A stretch of 64,000 nucleotides of DNA from assembly GCA_011316305.1 (NCBI GenBank), contig SAUG01000012.1, forward strand, positions 310,001 through 374,000. Direction: 5' to 3'. The notes below the pieces were generated by a model that saw only the letters and a list, made by a program, of their open reading frames with translations, ran no database searches and had not been told where the DNA came from. Within the stretch, counting starts at the first letter, position 1. Each line of letters opens with the position of its first letter. The DNA comes from Rusavskia elegans. Lineage: Eukaryota > Ascomycota > Lecanoromycetes > Teloschistales > Teloschistaceae. The position numbers were made by a program, and so were the translations under genes. This document shows positions 30,933-41,666 of this stretch, piece by piece.

Positions 30933-32375
30933 ATGCCCGCTATAAGCCGCTCACGGAAAAAAGACTTGAGTCTTGGTGTACTCATAGTCTTGTTTCTATG
31001 GCTGCTGTATCATCGTGGTTCCCAGCCGCACAACGACCTTGAGGGCTTTCAACAGAAACAATGGAACCCTCCTACCAAACAGCACGCCAGCAAGGTCGAC
31101 CATTCGCACATTAGCCATGCACGCCAGCATCCTGTTCATTCCCCCAGGCAGTCTATCCAAGAGCGCGAACAGCAGGTCCCCAGCCTCATGAAAACCGCAG
31201 GACACTCGCGTGACACTACGTTGGGCATTCGCGGTCAGTCGCTCGTCAAGCGGGACATTGATTACAATTGGTACAAATGCAATGGAGAAAGACTTCTGAA
31301 GATGATACAGGACAATGATCGGCCGAAGACCACCCCTCAGGATCTGAGCGAGTGGCGGCTGTATGAGGACGGTCAGGACCTCCTACAAGGTGTTAATGGA
31401 GCCGTCCAGCCGGCGCTGGATGCAATGGGTTATGCCCATCTGAGGTCTGGAGATTTTGTGACACAAACAGGCGTACATGATCGAGAGTTCAAAGCTGATG
31501 GTAAAACTTATGTAAGTGTACTTTGATATCTCGTATTTTCATCTCAGGATATCCTAGGTTTCATTTGTGCTTTTCCTTATCTCAGAGATCTGTGCTGATC
31601 GACAATATTATAGCCTGCTACAAATGGGAGATACCAGAACTACTACATCATCCGGGAAGACGTGCATACCATCATTGCAACATCCTCGCTCTCACCCAGG
31701 CACAACGTTGGCAAAGACAAACCATTGCCCTCTCTGTCTCGATGGTCAGATTGGACGTGGGCGATATGGCAGCGTATCTGCAAAGATCACCACAAAACAG
31801 AGAACGACCTACGATACATAATCCGCTACCAAATAACCACATACGAAACCAAAGCAGTCATGCACAAGATCACAGGCCTTCTTCCCCCACCGCCGGGCGA
31901 ACAGGGTAAGCAAGGTAGTCACTGAGTTGGCCAGGCCTCCTATTCACCATGGATCAAGAAGAAGGGTTGTCCCTATTGGGAACTGCTCGGCGTTGCGTAT
32001 CTCATCTGGGACCACAGCGATAAAGTCCAAACCAAGAAACCGACCGTTCGTATGTGGACGACCTTCATGCCGGAGGGCAATGGCCCTGAGACTCTGTTCT
32101 ATTATTTGATGTGGGACTTGAAGCCGCAACTTCCGGATGGAGCGAGGATCCCTGAACCCTCGAGACCACCGCCTCCTCCGCCAGGTCCCCCACCTCCGCC
32201 GCCCCCTCCACCGCCTGGCTGGATCCCACCACCAAGAGATCCATCAGGACCTCCGCCACCACCTTCCCCCTACCATTTGGCCGAAATTAAAGCCATCCAG
32301 CACTCTGGAACCCTAGTGATTGATTGCGAATATGTGCTACACCATACGGCTTGGTTCTTCATCCCAATTGGGTAG
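30933..32375 (+). CDS. Signal-anchored lineage-specific protein with Pro-rich C-terminus (model uncertain)
   Basis: Exon 1, 30933-31511, encodes a short basic start (MPAISRSRKKDLS), a membrane anchor (LGVLIVLFLWLLYH, about residues 14-27) and a charged, His/Gln-rich stalk, so a type II membrane protein is likely. A GTAAGT donor and ATTATAG acceptor lead to exon 2 from 31614 (PATNGRYQNYYIIREDV, then WSDWTWAIWQRICKDHH and DLRYIIRYQIT). The same frame carries on with WIKKKGCPYWELLGVAYLIW and a C-terminal block, but an in-frame TGA at 31923-31925 intervenes. A 78-base intron 31857-31934 with a weak GTCATG donor would remove it and keep frame; otherwise it is a nonsense mutation. The C-terminus has a long run of Pro (about 32161-32270). 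Function unknown. Confidence 0.55.
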
Positions 32376-33024
32376 CTACGTCAATTCTGGTAGGAGGATT
32401 TAGTTACATAGCTGCGGATGGAAGGTAGACAGGGCAAAAACTTGGCCGGGCATATAATTCGATGGGGGAAACGAGAATTACATTTCCTAACCGAGCCCCA
32501 AAGAGAGGGATGTATAAAATAACAGAAAGATCAGACCTGTAATCCATATGCTTATCTCACTATCTATTTGCTATGTTGTTCGTGAGTGCACCGTGGCTAC
32601 AATAATGCACCCCAGATCTAGTTCAATAGATAGTGGGGGAAACCCTGAATGGCGTTCAGCGCTTTTCGACACTCTTTTCACTGCAACGCTACAATATATA
32701 CAAGAAATCTCATGCTTATCCGTTTTGACGAATTCACCCACAATTTCAGATCTCGGTAGACTGGTACTGCAGCGTCCTCTAAATCAGCAGACACGGGCGA
32801 TACTAATAAGAAAGGCCGGTTGTAGATATGAGTGGTGTGATTCAGATGATATGGAGTTCTATATGCAGGATCCACCTTATCGATGTCCGCTGAGATTGAC
32901 CTGTTAGGGTATCCCTGAGCATTGAAGATCACCCCAATTTGGTTGGGGATATAGTATATATATGTTCACCCACCAACATTCGGGCCATGATGGCAAACAT
33001 TCATCAGCCTACGGGGGCTTACCG
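32376..33024. other. Intergenic region
   Basis: About 650 bases between convergent genes, AT-rich around 32390-32600 and 32690-32960. A 119-codon ORF at 32548-32907 has no recognisable product. Confidence 0.4.
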
Positions 33025-35062
33025 TCAAGCTTTCCCCTCAGCATCCACCTCAAGCATCTGCTTCTTCTTCTCCTTCCATTCCTTCCACCCCGGTACATCC
33101 ATCCCCAGCCTCTCAAACTCCTCATCCTCCACAATCTTAATGACTCTAACCCTCCATTTGCCAGCCCTCAGGATTAGAAGATTATCATTGACAATAAACT
33201 TATTGATATATTCGTCCTCCCAATTCTTGATCGGTGTGAATTCCACATGGTCTGGCATCGTCCTATGCTCCGGCCCGGCTACACTTCCTATGTATGCGCC
33301 CTTGGCCGCTATCAAGCGGTGGCCTTCGCTTCGCGAGGATACCAGACCTGCGGCGAGGAGGACGCGGCCGATCTGTTGGCTGACCACTAATGATCGGGGT
33401 AGTGTAACCTGGCCTGCAGGGGTCGGCTTCGCTGGGCCGGCATATGGGTTGAGAAGAGGATTCTTATCGTTCGCCCATTTGGGAGGCTTGTGCATCAACG
33501 GTTGGGAGCTTTGGGACTTAGGGTTTGCCGCTCTTGCCTCTTTTCTCAGGGACGTTTTCGAGCGAGGGAAGAGGATGCCGTGTTGTTCTTCCACGGCCTT
33601 GGTTTCGTCTTCGCCGTGAATTATATCAAGGGCTTCGTGCGCTAGTCGTCTCTGCGCGATACGCTTTGAGGGATCTTCATTGTGCTCGGCCATGATCGCG
33701 TCGATTTCTTTCAACGGCATGAAGCTGAAGAGCATCAGGTAACGACGAACATCCTCATCAGAGGACCGAAGGAAGAACTGGGCAGATGGTCAGTATGAGT
33801 CCTTCGAAGCATGCAGGCCATGAACATGCCTGGTACAGATCGAAAGGGCTTGTCATATCCTTGTCCAGCCAGATCGCGTTTCCTGCACTCTTGCCGAACT
33901 TCTCCCCAGACGAGGTTGTTAGCAGAGGCGTGGTGAAGCCCATCGGCCTTTTCAGAAATTCATCCGTCTCTTGCCGATGCTCGGGGGCGTAGTGATTTTT
34001 TCGAATGTAGTTGACGGCCTCGATACCGGCCATGATATTTCCGTACTGATCCGAGCCTCCAATCTGCAGTTGGACACCGTTCAATTGGAATGTATTGTAC
34101 ATGTTCCACCAATCGTACGCTTGAAGCACCGGATATGAGAATTCGCCGAATGAGAGGCCATCTCCGCTCTCCATCTTATTCCTGGCCCTTTCGTTTGAGT
34201 GCCGTTAGTAACGGCCTGGCTTGGGATGTCTCTCGACACAGGGAGGACTCACTCACGTATCCCTGCCGAGCATCGTTCCGACTCTCAGGCCAGGCCCAAG
34301 TAGGCGCAAGATCTCCATGAAAGGTAACTTGTTCCACCACATGTTGTTGTTTGCGACAGCCCTTCGCCATGCCCATTCATACTCATAGCCATACTTCCGA
34401 CCGTATTTCTCGATATTCACCCACAACGCTTTCAATTGGTAGTGCATAGTGACCATGTTCGCTTTTCTCACGTGAGGAGACATGGATTCTCGGTCTTTGG
34501 TTCGCCCCGTCGGATCTCCCACGCTGGCGGTCGCGCCTCCAATCTACGATCGTCATCATCAGGCATAATTATGTAGGCATCGGCAGGAGGCTTACCAGGG
34601 TGACTGATTGAAAGCCGTGGATATACATCCAGAAAAGGGCCATCAAGGGAACCAGGTGGCCGACGTGCAAGGAAGGTGCGGTAGGATCTATGCCAACATA
34701 GGCCCCGATCCGCTTCTGGTCCATCAAGGATTTCAGATTCTCTTGCGATCCCCTGCTCGACAGTGAGCAAAACCCGGCGTACAATGCAACAGAGGAGCGG
34801 CCTACCCAGCGACTGCGTTGAGAAAGCCTCTTTCTTTGAGAATGTCGAGCATGCTCTGCCGCTGGCCGCTCTGGATTTCCACATACTTCCCCTGCCACTG
34901 CTCTTCAGCGTCTTTTACTTTGGCCTCGTATTTCCGAGTGATTGTTCTCTTCTGGGTCCTTGGAGCTGGGTGAATAGTCTGCCGTGCTTGGCGTAGATTC
35001 CGCTGACAGGACTGACAAACCCATGGCGCAGGTCTGAGGGATCCCGGTCGAGCAGCGACCAT
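33025..35062 (-). CDS. MSY1: Mitochondrial tyrosyl-tRNA synthetase (Msy1/Cyt-18 type)
   Basis: Model: complement(join(33025..33777, 33830..34181, 34257..34543, 34596..34752, 34806..35062)), 601 residues. It charges mitochondrial tRNA-Tyr; Cyt-18 of Neurospora also helps splice group I introns. A basic presequence precedes the class I catalytic domain: [20 protein letters not shown] with the HIGH-type motif, [29 protein letters not shown] and [14 protein letters not shown] with the KFGKS loop. The C-terminal S4-like RNA-binding part ([35 protein letters not shown]) is present. The intron 33778-33829 starts GCATGT after CAG and ends CCCAG, so it is a GC-AG intron; splicing there gives [14 protein letters not shown], as expected for the family. 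Divergent from the GH36 gene. Confidence 0.93.
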
Positions 35063-35448
35063 GGAGATATCTTGATGCTTCGAAACAAGGTGTTCTGGTG
35101 GTGAAGGAGAAGTCCAGACCCTCGAGAGACTTCATGTCAGTTTTCGTCTCAAGATCCCTGTTCCCACGTGGCGCAGGGTAATCATTTGTCCGCACACACC
35201 TACTCCGTAGACTCTCTAGCTATCCCTATGTGAGCCCATTGTCATGGCATCGACAGCACCTTCTGCATGTATTGCGTCACCGGAGGGCGAATGTACTATG
35301 TGACCTTCAATGACAGGCGAACTCTCAGCAAGACAAAGCTACTGCTGTGAGTAAAGCCTGTTGCATGGGCTAACATGCGTACGCATAATTACTTCGCAGT
35401 GCTACACATCACCGATGTAGTCATGACTCGAACTCAATCGTATCCATC
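35063..35448. other. Divergent promoter region
   Basis: 386 bases between the start codons of the mitochondrial TyrRS (minus) and the GH36 gene (plus). A short frame from an ATG at 35244 stops after 19 codons. No clear binding motif is seen. Confidence 0.4.
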
Positions 35449-38400
35449 ATGGTCGTAGGTGACCTTCATGGTAAACCGTCTCAATTGAAGTTTGTCAGAG
35501 TTGCTCAGATGTTGCTCTTCTCCAACGCTTTGTGTGACCCTCCGCTTGGACAAACGACAGTACTCAAGTCCAATCAGGACACGGTAGGTTTTTCTCTATC
35601 ATGTGTTGATCTTTGTCTCAATCACTTTTCCAGGTCAAGTTTACGGTCCTATTGGAGTCGAGCAAGTCATTGCCCGAGCAGAACTGGGAAGCGGTGCTGT
35701 GGCATAATGGCCATGAGGGTCGAGAATGGAAAGAGTTAGCTCTTCAGGAGACGAAGATCCCGGAAACACCTGTGAGAATGTATGGAATTATTTTTTGACC
35801 TTGGCTTATCGAAAATTCAGCTCGCTATTCAAAGCCGTAGCAGACCACAGGTCTACCGCCGATGGTACTCCGTCATTCTCAAAAGACCTTCGAATCTAGA
35901 GCCAGTTCAATTCACTCTCAAGTACCGTCTTTCTTCCTATGATACCTGGAGGTGGGTCAACGAGCATTCCTGTCTCACCGATGGAGAGCTCTGCTTTCAA
36001 CCAGAGACCCCTCCAGAAGATCTTGTCAACTATCTCAAGGACTTCAGCCCAGACTTTTCTATTGACCAGATTGAGAGCGAAACTCCTCATACTCGGCTAT
36101 GGTCCTTGACTTCGTCTGTGAAAGCAGCAGAAGGTAAAGTGTCTGGATTTACGGATACAAGCCTTGGTGTCCCCAGAAGCTTTCGCGGATGGTTCTCACT
36201 CGTGAGGATATGGAGCCCCTGGCTCGCTCCGAGGCATGGCCAAGGTCAATTCTCCCCGCACGAAGACGCTGTGCTTTCCTCGTTCCTACGTACGGATGGT
36301 CTCCATCTGGTCCTTCTGGCCATCAGTGGTGTTGATGAAGTCCTGACCGTGTTCAAACCCGATGCTCATGGCAATGTTATAGTACATTCAAGGAATGATA
36401 GCACCGAGCCAGGTCAAGCCAGAATACTGGCAGCCGTTGGCACGACTTTCAATGTCGCCTTGGCAGCTGTCATATACCATGCTCGGAAGGTTGTCCGAGG
36501 ATATGATACCATGAGCCAGGAAGTCAAGGAAGAGATGAGGACCGCTCTTGAGAAGGATGTCAAGGCTGAGTGGATGGAGAACTGGTACGATGGATTGACC
36601 TACTGTACATGGAACGCTCTAGGCCAAGATCTCCACGAACAGAAGATCTTTGATGCTCTGGATCTTCTGAAAGAAAAGGGGATCCACAGTACGTCATCCG
36701 TCTACCAACATCAATTCCTTCATCTGTAACACTGACAGTTACCAACCTTATCATCGACGACAACTGGCAGAGTCTGGATAATCATGGTCAATCGCAATTC
36801 CAGCGTGGCTGGACAGACTTCGAAGCCAATAAGGAAGGTTTCCCTAATGGACTGAAGCACACCGCTACAACCATTCGCGCTAAGCATCCCAACATCCAAC
36901 ACATAGCAGTCTGGCATGCTTTACTTGGATACTGGGGAGCAATCTCTCCGACTGGCAACATTGCAAAGAACTACAAGACGCGAAAAGTCCGCAAGGCCAA
37001 AGGTTTGGCTGAAGGTACAATAACTGTTGTAGATGAGGAGGATGTTCCCCGGATGTACGACGATTTCTACAAGTATGTAGCTCAGTACAGTCCACTGATT
37101 GAGCATCTTGTGTGGGTGCTGATAAATACTCCAGATTCCTTTTGGCTTCTGGCATCGACTCGGTCAAAACCGATGCCCAATTCTTTATCGACGTAATGGA
37201 CGACGCAGATGACCGACGAGACCTCATCAAGACTTACCAGGATGCCTGGATAATAGCTAGCCTCCGCTACTTCTCCATTAAAGCCATTTCCTGTATACCG
37301 TTTCCCTGACCCACATCAAGCTCTCCTTCCTAACACCAAACAGGCATGTCCCAAATTCCCCAAATCCTCTTCCACACTCAACTCCCTACGAACAAACCAC
37401 GACTGATGGTCCGCAACTCAGACGACTTCTTCCCTGGTAAGCCCATTCTTTCGTGGCAGCTTTACCCCCGGTTCCCGTAAACCTAGAGTCGAGGCATGAT
37501 CCAAGACTTCAACGCGATTTCAAAACCTCTATTCTCCAAACACCAATCTCAGAATCCTCCAATCCAACCAATCAAAGACAAAGCTAACATCCAACCCCCA
37601 GACGTCCCAACCTCCCACCCTTTCCACATCTTCACGAACGCCCTCACCTCCCTCCTAACCTCCCACCTCAACGTCCTCCCCGACTGGGACATGTTCCAAA
37701 CTTCCCACCCCTACTCCTCCTTCCACGGCGCAGCCCGCTGCATCTCCGGCGGACCCATCTACATCACCGACCACCCCGGCCAACATTCCCTCCCCCTCAT
37801 CCACTCCATGACGGCGCCCACAATCCGCTCCACAACACGCATCCTGCGTCCCAACGCCATCGGAAAATGCATCGAAGCAGGGGTCTACGTGCCCTACGAG
37901 TCGCTGCGGTTTTTGAAGATCGGAACCTACCACACAGGATCCTCGGCAGACTATGGCGTCAGTATATTGGGAATCTTCAATATCAGTGCACAAGCGTTGA
38001 CGGAACTCGTTCCCCTGAGGGATTTCGATGGCATCAGACCGGAAAATGAATACATTATCCGCGCTCACCTTTCCGGCGATATATCTCCCCCAATGTCACT
38101 GACCTCCGATTTCCCGATCGTAGAATTGGCACTAGATACCAAAGGCTGGAACATCCTAACCGCATACCCACTCTACAGCCTCCCTTCCTCCGTCGAGCGA
38201 ACGGACATCGCAGTCCTAGGACTCCTAGGCAAAATGACAGGCGCGGCAGCCGTGATGGGGACACCGGTCTTCTCGTTCCAAGAAATCGGAGTCATGAAAA
38301 TCACTACGACGCTGAAAGCATTGGGTGTTTTGGGTGCGTTTTTTCGTCGTAACTTGATTTATTGTTTTTTTGTCTTTGTTTTTTTTGCTGACTGGAAATC

Positions 38401-38611
38401 AGGAATCTACATCTCCACCCTCCCTCCCTCATCCGCCCTAAAAGACCACACCATGGTCCTGATCCGCAACCAGCCTGTCCCCGCGCACACGGTCAAGGTG
38501 GCAGAGAACAATAACAAGGTATTGGAGATAGATGTGGAGGCGGCGTGGAGGGAGATGGGGTTGCAGGCTGGGTGGGGGAACGAGGTTGGGGTTGAGGTTG
38601 TTGTGCGGTAG
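35449..38611 (+). CDS. Raffinose synthase/Sip1-type GH36 alpha-galactosidase-like enzyme
   Basis: Model: join(35449..35583, 35634..35771, 35821..36688, 36739..37072, 37135..37292, 37344..37436, 37602..38333, 38403..38611), 888 residues; a start at 35509 (MLLFSNALCDPPLG) is equally possible. All eight junctions keep frame. Glycosidase clan signatures are present: TYCTWNALGQDL, LIIDDNWQSL, HPNIQHIAVWHALLGYWG, then SGIDSVKTDAQFFID whose KxD carries the nucleophilic Asp, and RNSDDFFP with the likely acid/base Asp. PDWDMFQTSHPYSSFH and SGGPIYITDHPG are also family-typical. Plant members move galactose from galactinol to sucrose; fungal ones probably act as alpha-galactosidases, but substrate is unproven. 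No signal peptide is seen, so it is probably intracellular. Confidence 0.88.
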
Positions 38612-39126
38612 TGGAGATGAGATGTTTGGGAGGCAGGAGGATGGAGGGAGGATGAGGGAGGATGGGGATAGGGATGGTGGTGGTGGTGGGAATGGTGAAA
38701 AGACTTGCTTACAACCAGCTGTTATGATTCACGGGAAGCCCTTATTGGAGGATATTCCTGGACGAGAAACATGCCTAGAATGACGAATGGAAATGGACCA
38801 AAAAAATCCCCCAGTGAGGATGTGCCTAAAGTAATTCACATGCTTCCAGATACACACACGTAAGCAGTATAGAAAAAACAACAACCTGTGGTATTAGACA
38901 ATCCACCGCATTACATCCTCATCACCATCTCATCACCATCTCATCTCATCACCATCTCATCTCATCACCATCTCATCTCATCACCATCTCATCTCATCAC
39001 CATCTCATCTCATCTCATCTCATCGACAGCATAAGAAAAGAGCTCCATCAGATCCACACTCTCATATCTGAAGCCGGGTATCTAGTTATTCTCGTGCTCT
39101 ATCCTGCTCCCACTCCGGCAAGGTCG
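38612..39126. other. Intergenic region
   Basis: About 515 bases between the convergent GH36 and PIL1 genes: a purine-rich ggatgg/ggagg stretch (38612-38700), an A-rich part, then the CATCTCAT minisatellite listed separately. Confidence 0.5.
38915..39024. repeat. CATCTCATCTCATCAC minisatellite
   Basis: A 16-base unit (atctcatctcatcacc, with shorter variants lacking one catct) repeats about five to six times, ending in a plain catct run. It lies in the shared 3' region of the GH36 gene and PIL1. Confidence 0.9.
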
Positions 39127-40650
39127 CTATGCCTCGGCCACTCTCTCCTCCTCACGTCCTCTTGCCTCGCCAGCGTGTCCTGGCTGCACCCTCTCCTCTT
39201 CCTCCTCTTCCTCTTCTTCATCATCGTTCTGGTATTCTCGATGAGCTCCAGCTGGGACCCACAGACCGCTCTCACGGTCTTTCATTGAAGAGTCTTGACC
39301 GCTCAGGTCCACACCCTCGCCCTGATCACGGTCGCGGTGGGCGCGGCGCTGGGAGAGGTTGCGGGCGCGCGTGGAGAGCTTGGGCTTGACGGCGGCGTTG
39401 GCGGTGACCCAGTTTGTGAGGGCATCTTCGCAGTCTTGGATGATGCTGTGGATTGCACGTTAGTCCCTTCCTTGCTTCGAGGTTTTGGGAGGGAGGATGG
39501 TATATACGCTTTGCTGGCCTCATAGCCATCATATGCATTTCGCGTCTCGCCAGGAGTGACCGGGGTATCATCGATCAGCTCAAGTAGATGCTTTCCGTAG
39601 CCCGCAATGATGGCCAGCTTCTCGCAGTGCTCACGCAGAGCATCGAATTGGTAGGTGAAAGCAGCCTTGAGTTTCTCACGGGTGATGTTGGAGAGCTGGG
39701 CTTCTGCGACGAGAGACTCGGCTTCGGCACGGACGAGCTCCTGCTCGAGGACAACGATACGGGGAGAGTTTGGTTCCTTGTATTTCAGCTGGGCGATCTG
39801 GTCGGTGATCTTTTGTTTGCGGTCACGACTGGGCTGGACCGAGGCTTCGATGTTCCGAATGCTCTTGATGGTGACGCGGTACTGGTCATAGCGGTCGACA
39901 AACTGGTCTTCGAGCTCGCCGACTTCATAGATCAAAACACCGAGTTTGTCGGTGACATCCGAGACGTCGTCATCGCAAGCTTCACCCCAGATGGATAGTT
40001 GTTGCTGCGTTACATGAGAAATTTGCGCCCATTCCGACTCGGAGGTCCAACTTACTGCGACTTCCATCCTCTCGCGTCCAACAAGCTCCATACTACGCAT
40101 GACATTCTTCTCCATTTTCACCAGCTGCGAGAGCTTCTTGGCCAGGTCTGGGCCAAAGGCACCGGCGGTTTGTTTGCGGAAAGCATGACCTGCACCACCT
40201 CAAAATGAAAGCATGTTAGCCTGGACATCGACAGTCAAGGGCACCGTGTGACATGATTGATCTGGAGCGCAAATCGCCAAATGGCGCCGAACAAAAGGTC
40301 CCAATCAGAGCAGAAGATGCTGGTGGAGACATCGAACAATAACTTCCCGGTGCAAGGAAAGAGACACAGGTAGCGCGATGAGTTGGAGGCTTCGGTGGCC
40401 CTCTCTCGAGCATAAATTGTACCCGACCGCGGTAAGAACGACGGCACAAGGCAGATGAAAGGAGAGAAGGGAGCACAACCAGCGCTCAGATCACGCCATG
40501 GCTACCTGTGCCTCGAAAAAAAGGAAACTCACCAATGCTGGCTTTGCCAAAGAATCTGCCGGACTTGGTAGATGAGGAAGGTGGTGGAGGGTTCTGGATC
40601 TGCGAGGCGGTGGGAGCGCGCGACTGGCGCATGGAATATGTGCGATGCAT
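39127..40650 (-). CDS. PIL1: Eisosome core component Pil1/PilA (BAR-domain)
   Basis: Model: complement(join(39127..39445, 39508..40004, 40056..40189, 40533..40650)), 355 residues. The protein assembles under plasma-membrane furrows (eisosomes) and binds PI(4,5)P2 through a curved BAR domain. It starts MHRTYSMRQSRAPTASQ and continues through SGRFFGKASIG, GHAFRKQTAGAFGPDLAKKL and QQLSIWGEACDDDVSDVTDK; the BAR helices cover about residues 50-270, with the conserved YDQYRVTIKSIRNIEASVQP and PGETRNAYDGYEASKA. The C-terminal tail is acidic, with a Glu run followed by Arg-rich sequence. Intron 1 is 343 bases, much longer than others in this window. Two TGACGTCA sites lie upstream. Confidence 0.96.
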
Positions 40651-40853
40651 GATGGGTGGTGTGGGGTAGAGTTGCGCAGTGCAGATCTGGTGTCTCTAAT
40701 GAGGTTACTGTGGACGTCAAAGGTAAGCCGATGTCGAGTTTTGCGAATATGGTGGGAAGGTAGTAGCTGAAGAAGACAGGTAGTGATTTTGGTGGTGGAA
40801 GGAGTGACTGTTTGACAAGGAAGCCTCTGGCGGTCCTCTTCAGCATGCGCCCA

Positions 40854-40861
40854 TGACGTCA
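40854..40861. promoter_or_regulatory. CRE-type palindrome TGACGTCA, PIL1 proximal
   Basis: A perfect site within a 10-bp palindrome (ATGACGTCAT), 204 bases upstream of the PIL1 ATG. Expected to bind ATF/CREB-type bZIP factors; inference from motif only. Confidence 0.55.
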
Positions 40862-41271
40862 TGGTCCCAGCCGCTTCTGATTTGCTGCGAACCACTCAGG
40901 GCCCTCAAACACTCGGCGACTCGGACAGATATGCAAGTCAAAGGTGTCAATCGTCTGCGAATCATATCATGCGCCCTGTGCTGCTCTGAGAACAGCGTAA
41001 GAATGGACTGGAGGCTTACCCTGGGGTTGCTGCAGTTCGAGTGAAGCAGTACTCAGGATTTGATGGTGACTGTTCAGGGACTGTGTATGCGGAAGTGTAG
41101 AGGTGGATCTTTTTTCTGCGGGAAAACAGCAGAGGATCGAGTGGTGTTATGGCTGCTATTTAATAGGATGGTGTGCAGTTCGGAAGCAGCCGTGCCTGGG
41201 GCCTTTCCTCTTTGCTCCTGGGCCCGTCGACCTTCACGTTGTCACGGCGATACAACGAGTACTAGCGACCC

Positions 41272-41279
41272 TGACGTCA
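41272..41279. promoter_or_regulatory. CRE-type palindrome TGACGTCA, PIL1 distal
   Basis: A second perfect site, 622 bases upstream of the PIL1 ATG. Two exact 8-mers within 430 bases is more than chance would usually give. Confidence 0.5.
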
Positions 41280-41666
41280 TCGGCCTAGCTAAGAAACGAG
41301 CAGCCCCCAGGCGATGTTCTCAGCCGCTGTTCGAGATTTGCGACCTTGCCTACGCCGATCCTTAATGTTTCAGAATTACCCAGGGGTATCATCAGTGGAT
41401 CATACAGTATGTAGCATTATTCCTTTACCACGTACCTGTCTTTTTCTAACGGCCATGTATGAGGATATAAAACGAACGAGGCAAACCGAAACACGTCCCC
41501 CAACGACCCATTGACCCTGTACCAGCTCTCAACCAAGACATCTTGCCCTTCCAACTGATCCGTTAATGACCCTATCCAACGCCCCCGCTAACGATCCACA
41601 CTTGATTCATCCATGACTTTCATATAACACGAGACTCGGACTAGATGTCGTTAATACTCCACTACG

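Larger units (their letters stand above)
40651..41666. other. PIL1 upstream region and CAF-1 3' flank
   Basis: About 1 kb with two perfect TGACGTCA sites (separate entries). No ORF is convincing. The part near 41530-41666 is likely the 3' region of the CAF-1 gene. Confidence 0.5.

Noticed and set aside
38915..39024. CRISPR-like array
   Set aside because: Units are tandem without unique spacers and this is a eukaryotic genome; it is a minisatellite.
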